Assembly: GCA_009746045.1 (NCBI GenBank)
Contig: RPFO01001264.1
Span: forward strand, 62,001 to 126,000
DNA from: Mesostigma viride
Lineage: Eukaryota; Streptophyta; Mesostigmatophyceae; Mesostigmatales; Mesostigmataceae
DNA length: 64,000 nt
Reading direction: 5' to 3'
The notes beneath the pieces were generated by a model. It did no database searches. It was not told where the DNA came from and was given only the letters and a program-made list of their open reading frames with translations. Positions 40,557 to 50,967 of the stretch are shown here, one piece after another (the stretch's first letter is position 1; each line of letters opens with the position of its first letter). A program made the translations under genes and the position numbers.

Positions 40557-41935
40557 ATTAATTAATTAATTAATTAATTAATTAATTAATTAGACTCGTG
40601 CTCCCGTTGGGGAGTAACGGAGCATTAACCCCGATGGATGGATGGGTGGGTGCAAACAGTCCTACCGGTCTAATCTATCTACATCAGCTACCTACAACAT
40701 CTATCTAAACAACATCACTAGCTACAACATCTATCTAAACAACAGCACGCTACCCTAGGGGAGCTGTCTGGCGTGCCTCCCGCGGGTTTGCACACGCGGG
40801 CGCTTCCCTGCACAGGGGGGGGCTCGTTGTCCTCTACTGATGACCTGGGCCCACTTGGCCTTGTCCATCATCTTTTTCCTAATATCACGGAGAGGGCTAT
40901 GCCCCCCATGTCCTCGTCTAGCTGTTCTTTGAAAGTGCGGGCGCCTTGCGGCCTCTAACATCATGGGGCCCGGCCCACGTCAGGAGGTGGCGGCCAGGCT
41001 GGGCTGGTCGCAGTCCCGCGCGGGGGCCGGCCACGTGAGGTGTCTACTGACCTGCCGGTTGGTGCGAGCTAGCTAGGTGCCCGGCTACGAGCTGCAGGCG
41101 CCCGGCGCTGCTTGATGGTGCTGGTGATATATGGCATGCCAAGGTACAGGTCCTCACCGGCTGCGGACGTGCGCAGCATATCCTACTCTGAAAATGGATC
41201 TCAGCATGTTGGTGACCGCGCCGTCTAGCTTGCGGGCCAGGTCGGCGGTAAGGGTCCATGTCTCGGCCCCGATACGTGAAAACAGGAAGGACGATCGAGG
41301 ACCTTGAACAGGTCCTGTTTCTCGATCTTGCCCAGGGGCTTGCGCCATAGGGCCCGGTATTGGCGTAACGCACGTGCCAGGCTTGAGGGAGATGCGGTGC
41401 ATGGTCCGGCACATCGGCCTCGCAGATGCATGGGGAGCAGGCTGCCCAGCAGCTTGACACGGTCCCGATACAGGACTCGAGAGCCGTCAAGGAGAAAGAG
41501 GTCGGGCGGTGAGTGGGTGAGCCCAATCGCCAGAGCCTCGGTCTTCTTGCTGACCTCAAGCCCCACTGCACGGGCCTCGATAGCCAGGCAGTCAAGCCAC
41601 GTCTGCCCGTCATGCCCAGTGTCCTCGAAGAGGGTGGTGTCGTCGGCGTAGATGATGTTGGCCATGCCAGCAGCGCTCCGCCATGCCAGCGGCGCTCCGC
41701 CATGCCAGGGGTGGTTAGCAACCTCAGTGCACCCCTGGTTTCCTACCCACGATGCGGGCAAATCGCTTGCGCGCCTGAATCATTACGTATTCGACCACAA
41801 TAATGGACAGGTAGGGGGACAGCACGCAGCCCTGGCCACACACCCTTCTGTATGTAAAGGGCATGCAGTACGTGGCGTGGTCCTGTACTGAGAAGTGCGC
41901 ACCGAAGTGGTGGACCCTTCATACAGGTTGCGGAT
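40557..41935 (-). mobile_element. 5'-truncated LINE-like element with reverse transcriptase fragment
   Basis: Minus orientation. (TTAA)-type tail at 40557-40593, 3' end CTCCCGTTGGGGAGTAACGG with GATGGATGG, then the C-terminal part of ORF2 and a broken RT. The target CGAGCTACCAT occurs on both sides (as CGAGCTATACCAT at the right), a target-site duplication of about 11-13 bp typical of LINE insertion. Confidence 0.85.
41225..41930 (-). pseudogene. Reverse transcriptase fragment of non-LTR retrotransposon
   Basis: RT palm motifs are visible in more than one frame: NLYEGSTTSVR (near 41925), GQGCVLSPYLSIIVVEYVM (near 41840-41780), then, after small tandem repeats at 41668-41710, IIYADDTTLFEDT (41655-41620) with the catalytic YADD, and GLEVSKKTEALAIG. 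Frameshifts separate the blocks, and the enzyme lacks its N-terminal endonuclease, so it is inactive. Confidence 0.85.
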
Positions 41936-42013
41936 GTCGAGCTATACCATGGTCCGGATTCTCCTGATTTCTGGCCTAGCTGCACTTGCGCCGGTACGTT
42001 GTCTCCTTGATAG

Positions 42014-42620
42014 GTGCATAAGCTTCCATGCCGGCCGGCTTGCATGACTCGGCACACGTTACTACGTACATGAAGTGTGCACAACTGGAAGGGGGGCCTT
42101 CTTGCTCGATCGATCAGCTGGCATGCAGGGACTCCATAACCTACACGCCATGGAAAGTGGCTGACGGCGGTATGGCTGACGGCGGAGTTCAGATCTTTTG
42201 CGTCTGAGCCCCAAATTCGGTCAGACCACTTGCATTCGATGTGCTTTTTTGAGACGCACACGCCAGAATAATCGCCGGTTACGTCTGAAACGCAGTATTG
42301 CCAAAGTTACGCACGTGACAAGCACTTATGACGACCCCGAAAGCAAAAAGGGGTTTGGAAAAGGAGCTTTCAGGCTCCCAGCCCAACCCACTCGCCCATC
42401 GCCCTTGCCCAGCCGCCTGGGCTCGCAAAACCATCGCCAGCAAACCCATCCATCCCCAAGCGCCTCGCCCGAGCCCAAGAAACCCTGGCACGAATTAACA
42501 CAAACGGCGAAAGTACCTATCAGATTACGACTGCTTTTCTTTCAGCGACTGCATGGCTGCAATTGACCAACGACGAATGCGTCGAAATTGCAGGAACGCA
42601 AGCTCCATGGCCACAGCGCC
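42014..42620. other. Unassigned spacer
   Basis: No gene or repeat recognised. A plus-strand frame at 42198-42566 is basic and Pro-rich but has no domain or start context. Confidence 0.4.
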
Positions 42621-43348
42621 CATATTGAATTGAATTGTAACATAACTCCGTTGGGAGTATATGTAGCACATAGCCCTTGAGAGGGGGCATATGGCCTATC
42701 ATACATCCTAAGCTACTTCCTGCAAGGGTGGGGATGTAAAGGACCCTTGCTCTAGGTGCACCAGGGCACTTGCATCCCCATGATCTTCAAGCTATGCCCA
42801 GCGAAGGGGGAGCCTGTCATGGGGGGGAAGATCAGCATAGCTATACAAAGAATACAGATCAGATCAGGGGGGGGGGAAGATCAGAATACAAAGAAGCTAG
42901 GGCATGGCGTCTCAGCAGAGAGTTACTCCCTGCATAGGCACAACAGAACTAAATAAAGCTAGGCATCATCTGGGGTGTGGCTCATCATAGGCACACATGC
43001 ACATGATTAAGTAAAGCGCGTGGCTTAGCTGGGATAGTGCCTCTAGGAGGCGTACATGTACATGGCCACGGTCTATCTATTCTACACTACTACTGCTATA
43101 TTCCCCTAAGCTGGGGCGTCTGGAGTCGCTGGGGCCGCGGGGGGGGGGGGTCGCCTGCCAGGGCTTATGGCCGACGTAGATGGCCGCCCCCTTCCAGTAC
43201 ACCGGCTGTCCCGCCTTGGTCTGCCGGAGCTCCCCAGGCACACCTGGATTTGTACTACAGCACAAGTACAAATTGATTTTTTTCAACTTTGTTATTTTGT
43301 ACCTCTCTTAGGTCCAAAGGTAGGAGGTAAGTGTCTCATCATGTTTTG

Positions 43349-43700
43349 ACACCGTTGCACCGTTGCACCGTTGCACCGTTGCACCGTTGCACCATAAAAC
43401 TACCATTTTATGATTTTGTATGGTGTCATGAGGTAACATAACGTCCAATACTAATGTTATAATGTCCACAAGCACTGCCTAAAGTGGGGTGCCACTGTGC
43501 CACCGTTGCACCGTTGCACCGTTGCACCGTTGCACCATAAAACTACCATTTTATGATTTTGTATGGTGTCACGAGGTAACATAACGTCCAATACTAATGT
43601 TATATTGCCCACAAGCACTGCCCAACGTGGGATGCCACTGTGCCACCGTGCCACCGTGCCACCGTGCCACCGTGCCACCGTGCCACCGTGCCACCGTGTG
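43349..43700. repeat. Octamer arrays (CACCGTTG and CCACCGTG)
   Basis: Blocks of CACCGTTG (43349-43392 and 43501-43536) and CCACCGTG (43637-43700) alternate with two copies of a 150-bp unit containing CATAAAACTACCATTTTATG and GTCCAATACTAATGTTATA. It is the left subterminal repeat zone of the 7.8-kb element. Confidence 0.9.
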
Positions 43701-43739
43701 CTTGACACACACATTAATCCGAAAACCCATTTTCTTCCC

Positions 43740-45200
43740 CTGGAAATTATTTGGAGAAGGAATAATGGTCAGTTTGACCTCAAATTTGGCACCAAGGTTC
43801 CTTATCAGATATCTTATGATGCCATGTGGTCAAAAAAAATTTTGGGAGTCGGCAGCATGGTAACATGGTGACATTTGCTAGCAAAGAATACCGTATTTTC
43901 AGCACTTTCTGGCATGTACGCATATATAAAGACTCCAAATGAACTCAGTTGGGCCTGGGACTTTGCACATGTTCTAAACACATCCCATGCAGCATGCCCA
44001 CAAAGTTGCAGGCTGGTTGGATGACAAATAGGTGACAAATGCTAGCATAAATACCCCCAAAATGCAGTTTTTCATGGTTTTTCAAGGGTTTTATCACACA
44101 TATGCATACATAATGACTCCAAATGAACTCAGTTGGGCCTGGGACTTTGCACATGTTCTAAACACATCCCATGCAGCATGCCCACAAAGTTGCAGGCTGG
44201 TTGGATGACAAATAGGTGACTGATGGTAGCATAAATACCCCCAAAATGCAGTTTTTCATGGTTTTTCAAGGGTTTTATCACACATATGCATACATAATGA
44301 CTCCAAATGAACTCAGTTGGGCCTGGGACTTTGCACATGCTCTAAACACATCCCATGCAGCATGCCTACAAAGTTGCAGGCTGGTTGGATGACAAATAGG
44401 TGACAAATGCTAGCATAAATACCCCAAGAATGCAGTTTTTCATGGTTTTTCAAGGGTTTTATCACACATATGCATACATAATGACACCAATAGAGCTCAG
44501 TTGGAGCTGGAACTTTGCACATGTTCTAAACACATCCCATGCAGCATGCCCACAAAGTTTCAGGCTGGTTGGATGACATAGGTGACAAATGCTAGCATAA
44601 ATACCCCCAAATGCAGTTTTTCATGGTTTTTCAAGGGTTTTATCACACATATGCATACATAATGACTCCAAATGAACTCAGTTGGAGCTGGGACTTTGCA
44701 CATGTTCTAAACACATCCCATGCAGCATGCCCACAAAGTTGCAGGCTGGTTGGATGACAAATAGGTGACAAATGCTAGCATAAATACCCCAAGAATGCAG
44801 TTTTTCTTGGTTTTCCAAGGGTTTTATCACACATATGCATACATAATGACACCAATAGAGCTCAGTTGGAGCTGGAACTTTGCACATGTTCTAAACACAT
44901 CCCATGCAGCATGCCCACAAAGTTGCAGGCTGGTTGGATGACAAAATGGTGACTGATGGTAGCGAACCCCCCCCCAAATGCAGTTTTTCTTGGTTTTCCA
45001 AGGTTTCCAACACATGGGTGCCTATATCAATGAACTCAGTCAAGCCTAGAAATTTGCACAGCTCATAAAAACATCTATGTTAACTGCCCACAAGAAATTC
45101 AGACTGTTTGCATGACAAATAGGTGACAGATGCTAGCAAACATAGCACAAAAATGGCAGTTCCTAGTAATTGTTTTTCGTGGGTTTCATCCCATAGTTGA
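43740..45200. repeat. 184-bp satellite, about seven units
   Basis: Units repeat every 182-185 bp (starts near 43933, 44117, 44301, 44484, 44667, 44850). Each has CTCAGTTGGGCCTGGGACTTTG, ACACATCCCATGCAGCATGC, GTTGGATGACAAATAGGTGA and a TTTTTCATGGTTTTTCAAGG. Two variants alternate (GACTCCAAATGAA and GACACCAATAGAG). The last unit is strongly diverged. Minus-strand frames of 69 codons at this period are repeat artefacts. Confidence 0.95.
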
Positions 45201-45378
45201 ATGTCAACCATTCCAGTTTGGGATATATAGTCAGGTTCCCAACAACACATCTAGATGATATATTATGTGATATTGCAGGAAGGCAGACTTAGGGGCACAC
45301 GCCCATGATACAACGTCAACATGTACATCAACAACACACACGTAACTTAGCTAATCATCATAATAAAAAGCACACCTT

Positions 45379-45575
45379 CCCCACCCACCCACCCACCCAC
45401 CCACCCACCCACCCACCCACCCACCCACCCACCCACCCACCCACCCACCCACCCACCCACCCACCCACCCACCCACCCACCCACCCACCCACCCACCCAC
45501 CCACCCACCCACCCACCCACCCACCCACCCATATAACCACGCACGCACGCACGCACGCACGCACGCACGGACGGA

Positions 45576-45667
<92 letters not shown>

Positions 45668-45745
45668 CCCACGCACGCACGCAGTCATGCCCTCCCTTCC
45701 TCCCTTCCTCCCTCCCTCCCTCCCTCCCTCCCTCCCTCCCTCCCC
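45379..45745. repeat. (CCCA)n, (GCAC)n and (TCCC)n microsatellites in series
   Basis: About 155 bp of CCCA/CACC, then about 140 bp of GCAC/CACG with one GGAC variant pair, then about 50 bp of TCCC. All frames stay open and give Thr-His-Pro-Pro, Arg-Thr-His-Ala or Val-Gly-Gly-Trp repeats. They are not genes. Confidence 0.96.
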
Positions 45746-45749
45746 ACCA

Positions 45750-47075
45750 CACCATCCAAGGCTGCCTGCCTCCTGTGTGTCTTCCAGGTCCAGACCAGCC
45801 TGACCTGGTAGTGTCGTCAGCTTGCGAGCGTTCCCACGTGCCTACCTATGTGGCTGGCAACATGCGTAAACCCATTCATGCATGCGTGCATGCACGCATG
45901 CGACCATATTTGAACATATCTGTCCAGGCCTGCCAAAACATGACCATGCAAAGATACACGCAAACTAGCGTACCAGCGGCAAGCATGTGTGCAAATATAA
46001 ACGGCTGTTCGCCTGCCCCTCTGCCTGCACTTCATCCTGCCTGTCAGTATGTCTGCCGACACAGGATGCAGGAGGGAGGCCGCCTTCCACAGGCTAATCC
46101 CACCAAGGAAATGAAATAAAGCGCATGAAAGCAAAGCAACCAACAGCAAGAGGCAAAAGGTTACATAGATGAATGCCACATGCAAGACGTATGGACAACA
46201 TGACAGTCAAGGCGCCATAATACCCTGAGCATCCATAACATTGACGCAGTCAGGTGCGGCAATTTATCAATGCAGGTGTTTGCGGCCGTCGAATCCACGG
46301 CAGCGGTGCCAGACGGAAGGACAGCACACATCCTAGGTCCCGCAAAGAATTTCTTCAGCGGCCACCGACAGCACCGGAAAATAAAATTCCAGCAAGAAAC
46401 GCAACAAATAATAACAAACCCTGACTAGACCTCCATTTTCAACCACCCTATCACCCTAAACCAGAACTGCGGCTCACCAGATGCTCCGGAGGTCAAGCAG
46501 TATCCAGTTTTCACTTACGCACGTTTCCGCAGTATTCTCACGGCATTCCCATCGGCAGCTACCTCGGTCCGCCCCAAAAATGCTGTACGATGGAGCCCAT
46601 GGATGTATCCCGCATTCGACGCCTTTTTGAAGTGATCGCGTCACGTAGGCAGCTGTAGGCACACGATTCACACGATTCCGGATAGCCCAGTTTTTCATTC
46701 TTTGATCATCGCAATCGGTCGCTATATGCATGACTCCAACCTCAGCGTGGAGCGATGCAGACTGAGAAATGTAGCAATTATACACATAAGCACGAGATTT
46801 TTTCACAGATTTCTTTCTGAAACGATTGTTTTCGCAGCAAGAATGGGAAATGCCGTCTCCATAGCTCCACGAGCTGACGACCTCGCCATCATACTAATGA
46901 AGTGAGTTGCATGTACTAATTACTCGCGTCGTTAGTGCTTTCGGATCGGATTTGGTCGGGTACGAATTGTCACTAATCAGTATCACCAGATTTCTCGGGT
47001 AAACCGTACTAATGAACCGAAAATTGTCGCTAATTGAGGTGCCGAAATCACTAAGGAAGTGAGCTGACCCTGTAA
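45750..47075. other. Interior of 7.8-kb element, unassigned
   Basis: Apparently single-copy sequence. Open frames reach 110-120 codons on both strands, without domains. CATGCATGCGTGCATGCACGC palindromic runs occur near 45880-45900. If the element ever carried a gene, this and 47.6-48.5 kb are the only places for a relic. Confidence 0.4.
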
Positions 47076-47571
47076 AGACCAAATGGTGGTGGCACGGAGT
47101 ACAAAATTAATGGTGGTGGCACGCCGCCATTGTTGTTGTTGTTGTTGTGTCCCACGCCGCACACAGGTGGAGTACAATTTGGTGGTGGCACGGTGTGCCG
47201 GTGCAACGGTGCAACGGTGCAACGGTGCAACGGTGCAACGGCCAGTGATTGGCCCGTTGCTGATTTTCTGATATGCAGCCTAGTAAAAATTGGCCGCAAA
47301 TCTTGTGCCCACGTGCGACCGGACGAATTTGCGGCCAATTTTTATTAGGCTGCATGTCAGCAAATCAGCAACGGGCCAATCACTGGCCGTTGCACCGTTG
47401 CACCGTTGCACCGTTGCACCGTTGCACCGTTGCACCGTTGCACCGGCACACCGTGCCACCACCAAATTGTACTCCACCGGTGTGCGGCGTGGGACACAAC
47501 AACAACAACAACAATGGCGGCGTGCCACCACCATTAATTTTATACTCCGTGCCACCACCATTTGGTCTTCA
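47076..47571. repeat. Large palindrome, two arms of about 235-245 bp
   Basis: Starts GACCAAATGGTGGTGGCACG and ends with its complement CCACCACCATTTGGTC. Between them, in mirror order, both arms carry a GTTGTTGTTGTT/AACAACAACAAC run, GTGGAGTACAATTTGGTGG, octamers (GGTGCAAC, five left and seven right), CCAGTGATTGGCCCGTTGC and GCAGCCTA(G/A)TAAAAATTGG. The loop is about 25 bp near 47304-47327. Arms differ mainly in octamer number. Transcribed, it would fold into one long hairpin. Confidence 0.93.
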
Positions 47572-48540
47572 CATGTAGGGGATATCGGACAGCACCAGCG
47601 CTGTGTATTTTGTTTACTCATGTCGTGTGCTCAACCAGCCATCCTTTATTTCCCTATGATGCATGTTTGCGGAATTCTGGCAACCTGCCATGTGGCACAT
47701 GGCCAAACTCCTCAATGTCAGGGGTGCGAGGGGTTGTTTGTCAAGAGGATAGACACACGCACATGCTCAACAACTCTTGCTCCAATGCCACTGCCACTAA
47801 CCCAGAAACTCGGGCACAACCACGCACGATCGCTAAGCTGCTAGCCAGAATCGCAGTCCTCGCCAAAGTGAGGGATGGGGCACCAGCTAGTTAGGCAGTC
47901 TGGTGGCTGAGGACGAGCAGGAGTTGAATGACATTTCTGAAGCAAGTAGTCACGGATGGCTTGGAGAAACATGGTGAAGCATGCAAGGGCGTGCATCTCA
48001 TGCTGACAAGGGCCAGAGCAAGAGCATGAGCACAAGGCACGTGCCTGTGAAGAGGCCATTGGCCTTGCACTATCTGTTGAAGACAACTGCGGTATGGTGG
48101 CCAAGCGGCTCACCGGGGTTGTGCAGTGGCTTCTTCATGCTAGGTATGATGGCGGCCAAGTGCAGTCCTTTGGTGGCACATTTCAAGCCGGCAACCTCGA
48201 GGTAGCAACTGAGCAGTGTATGAGCTGTCTGGCTATGCACCACAGCGCTGGCTGAGGAGATCTAGTCCAACTTGGAAGCTGCATCGCCAGCAACGTGAAC
48301 CCCTATAACAGAGACAGGGACATGGGGACATCCATGGTGATGCAGAGGACCATGTGTGGCAACCTTAGTCAGGCGGGCCGGTTGCCAAGGGATGTGCTGC
48401 TACCGAATCAAGGCGCACAAAACACATCGCAGCCATGCCGACCGCCAAGATGCCTGGCATGATTAGATTACTACATTGCCAAGCTGAGTTTGCGACTACC
48501 GTGCATGCTGTGGGTTTGAACTGATCATGCTAGCGAACGT
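47572..48540. other. Interior of 7.8-kb element, unassigned
   Basis: No domain recognised. Short frames only. One piece near 47990-48050 (TGACAAGGGCCAGAGCAAGAG) is purine-rich but not repeated. Confidence 0.4.
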
Positions 48541-48556
48541 GACAGCTGGCAGTTCT

Positions 48557-48897
48557 TATCAAAGAGACAACCAGCGCAGGCCAGAAATCGGGAGAATCCG
48601 GACCATGGTAGCTCGAGCCTGCCGTTATCTTTTCCGCGTTTTCGAGTCGTTCAGGATGATGAAGATGAATGGTGATGGAAATGTGTATCCTTGTGCATTG
48701 AAATTATGGCTGGCTTACGTGTGGAGCGACTAGATGACCTAGACGGTGGGGCCGGAAACAGCATGCTTGATCAGGGCGTGTGTTTCTAGCCTAGCTGGCC
48801 GGGAGTGTCTAGTGGTGAGCACCATTGCTGCGATCGCTCTCCCACCATTTACGAGGAAATACCCGCAAATGGAAAACCACTGAAAAGGTCTAGCTAG
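48557..48897 (-). repeat. Family D, long copy (341 bp)
   Basis: From TTATCAAAGAGACAACCAGC to CACTGAAAAGGTCTAGCTAGT. Matches 52778-53118 in the opposite orientation over its full length, including GCGATCGCTCTCCCACCATT and GAGGAAATACCCGC. These two copies define the fullest version of the family seen here. Confidence 0.9.
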
Positions 48898-49139
48898 TTC
48901 TTATGTCTAGTTCTTATGTCTAACAAGCCCCTACTTGAAAATTGCCTGAGCATGGCCACATGCACATATATACAGCCATGTCTAGCCACTGTTCATATTC
49001 ATATATCTTTGTCTATGTGTCACAAAAGTTGTGTTATATTATCTGTGCAAGGTCTGAACAGTTAGCAACACAGTTGGTGGGAGTTGGCCATACCGTTACA
49101 AAAGAACTTTGTCATCCAAGGTTGAGTGATTAGCTGGAA

Positions 49140-49740
49140 ACTGGCAGGTGTTGCATGGACCAGTGAACCCAATGACACTTGATGGACCTGAATTAAGTTT
49201 TGTGCAATGTCTGAAATGATGATGATTAACATGCGCGCTTGTTTTCAGCCTCAACTGAGCACACCTGGCATGGGAAACTGCACTTGGAAATGTGGCGGAA
49301 ATGCAAAAATCGCACATTTTTTCTCACATTTGGTAGCGAGCTGTCAATGAATGAAGTACAACGGACCTGAATTTTTGTGCAATGTCTACAATAATGATAT
49401 TTAATATGCTTGCAAGTTTCCAGCCCCAACTGAGCACATCTTGTATGAAAACTGTCATGAAATGTGTCTAAAAAACGCGAAAAACGCACATTTTTGCTAG
49501 CATTTGGTGGCATTTTGTTACCAAATACAGTACGATGGACCTGATTTTTTGTGCCATGTCTACATTTATGATGTGCAATGTGATTGCAAATTTCCAGCCT
49601 CGACTGAACACACCTTCTATGGAAACTGCAATGAGATGTGGTGAAACAGTGCGTTTTTGCTAGCATTTGGTGGCAGTTTGTCACCAAATGAGGTCAGATG
49701 ACCATGGGACCTGGTGCACAGTTGGTAGACATGAGCATTA
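49140..49740. repeat. Second satellite, about 180-bp units, related to the 184-bp satellite in reverse
   Basis: Three to four diverged units containing GGACCTGAATTTTTGTGCAATG, TTTCCAGCCCCAACTGAGCAC and CATTTGGTGGCA. The core GTTTCCAGCCCCAACTGAG is recognisably the reverse complement of the 184-bp unit's CTCAGTTGGGCCTGG, so the two arrays look like distant relatives in inverted orientation. Confidence 0.7.
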
Positions 49741-49990
49741 GCCTACCTGCAAATAGCCAGGCCAGGAGCTCTTTATTTGCATACTAAGTGGTATTTGTTT
49801 ATATTAAAATCTGGAAAGTTGCTAAAAATAGACATGCCAAAAATAGACCAACGGATGTCGGAAAATTCTGGAAAGTCAAATTCCTTCTACTGGTGTCCTG
49901 GACATGCTGCCTACCAATATCTAGCATGTTTGGACTCAATTTGCTCCATGTAGGGCTTATAAGGGCATTTTTTGGCACTTTCATACCGTT
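49741..49990. other. Spacer between repeat arrays
   Basis: AT-rich, with duplicated AAAAATAGAC pieces. No gene. Confidence 0.4.
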
Positions 49991-50935
49991 GTGGAGGTGG
50001 CACGGTGGCACGGTGGCATGGTGGCTCCATGGATAACAATTGCATGTGCAAAGCTAGGTGTGTTCTGATCAGGCACTCCGCAAAGGTGAAAACCATTTGC
50101 GTTCAGTGCCGGGCCGCGGAAAACGCGGAAAAACGGAAAGGTGTGTGTTTATATGCAATTTGAGGTGCAACGGTGTGCACAACGGTGCCACGGTGCCACG
50201 GTGCCACGGTGGCACGGTGGCACGGTGGCACGGTGGCACGGTGGCACGATGCCACGATGCAACGGTGTCATGAGCATGTCTAGGTAACCCTTGCATGACC
50301 CAAATGTTACCCTTGATAAATCCCAATGGATAACCATTGTATGTGCAAATATGTGTACGTGTTTATATGCAACTTTTGAGGTGGCACAGTGGCACGGTGG
50401 CACGCTGGCACGATGCCACGGTGCCATGGTGTCATGAGCATCTAGGTAACCCTTGCATGACCCATCCACCTACATAAAACCCATGGATAACAATTGCATG
50501 TGCAAAGGTGTGTGTTTATATGCAATTTGAGGTGCAACGGTGCAACGGTGCAACGGTGCAACGGTGCCACGGTGCCACGGTGGCACGTGGCACGATGCCA
50601 CGATGCAACGGTGTCATGAGCATGTCTAGGTAACCCTTGCATGACCCATTACCCTTGATAAATCCCAATGGATAACCATTGTATGTGCAAAGGTGTGTGT
50701 TTATATGCAATTTGAGGTGCAACGGTGCAACGGTGCAACGGTGCAACGGTGCAACGGCGCCACGGTGGCACGGTGTCATGAGCATCTAGGTAACCCTTGC
50801 ATGACCCATCCACCTACATAAATCCCATGGATAACAATTGCATGTGCAAAGGTGTGTGCATATATGCAATTTGAGGTGCAACGGTGCAACGGTGCAACGG
50901 TGCAACGGTGCAACGGTGCCACGGCCGCCGCCGAA
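49991..50935. repeat. Compound satellite with octamer arrays (GGTGCAAC / GGTGCCAC / GGTGGCAC)
   Basis: About five units of 150-210 bp share TCATGAGCAT(GT)CTAGGTAACC, CTTGCATGACCC, ATGGATAACAATTGCATG and GTTTATATGCAATTTGAGG. Each is followed by a variable number of octamers. Length differences between units come from the octamer count. At 50070-50130 a segment shared with 6735-6790 (GCAAAGGTGAAAACCATTTG) is embedded. It is the right subterminal zone of the 7.8-kb element. Confidence 0.92.
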
Positions 50936-50967
50936 CTTTTTTTTCCTCAAAGACTTTAGTTGAAACT

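Larger units (their letters stand above)
40434..42013 (+). repeat. Family D copy split by a LINE insertion
   Basis: Left part 40434-40556 (GTCGCTCTACACGTAAGCC to CTCGAGCTACCAT) and right part 41936-42013 (GAGCTATACCATGGTCCGG to GTTGTCTCCTTGATA) are adjoining pieces of family D, as shown by the unbroken copies at 7.4 and 52.9 kb. The 1.38 kb between them is the LINE-like element below. Confidence 0.85.

Noticed and set aside
45305-45811. Thr-His-Pro-Pro and Val-Gly-Gly-Trp repeat frames
   Set aside because: Products of CCCA and GCAC microsatellites.
43349-50935. CRISPR-like arrays
   Set aside because: Repeats are contiguous with no unique spacers and the genome is eukaryotic; they are satellites and octamer arrays.
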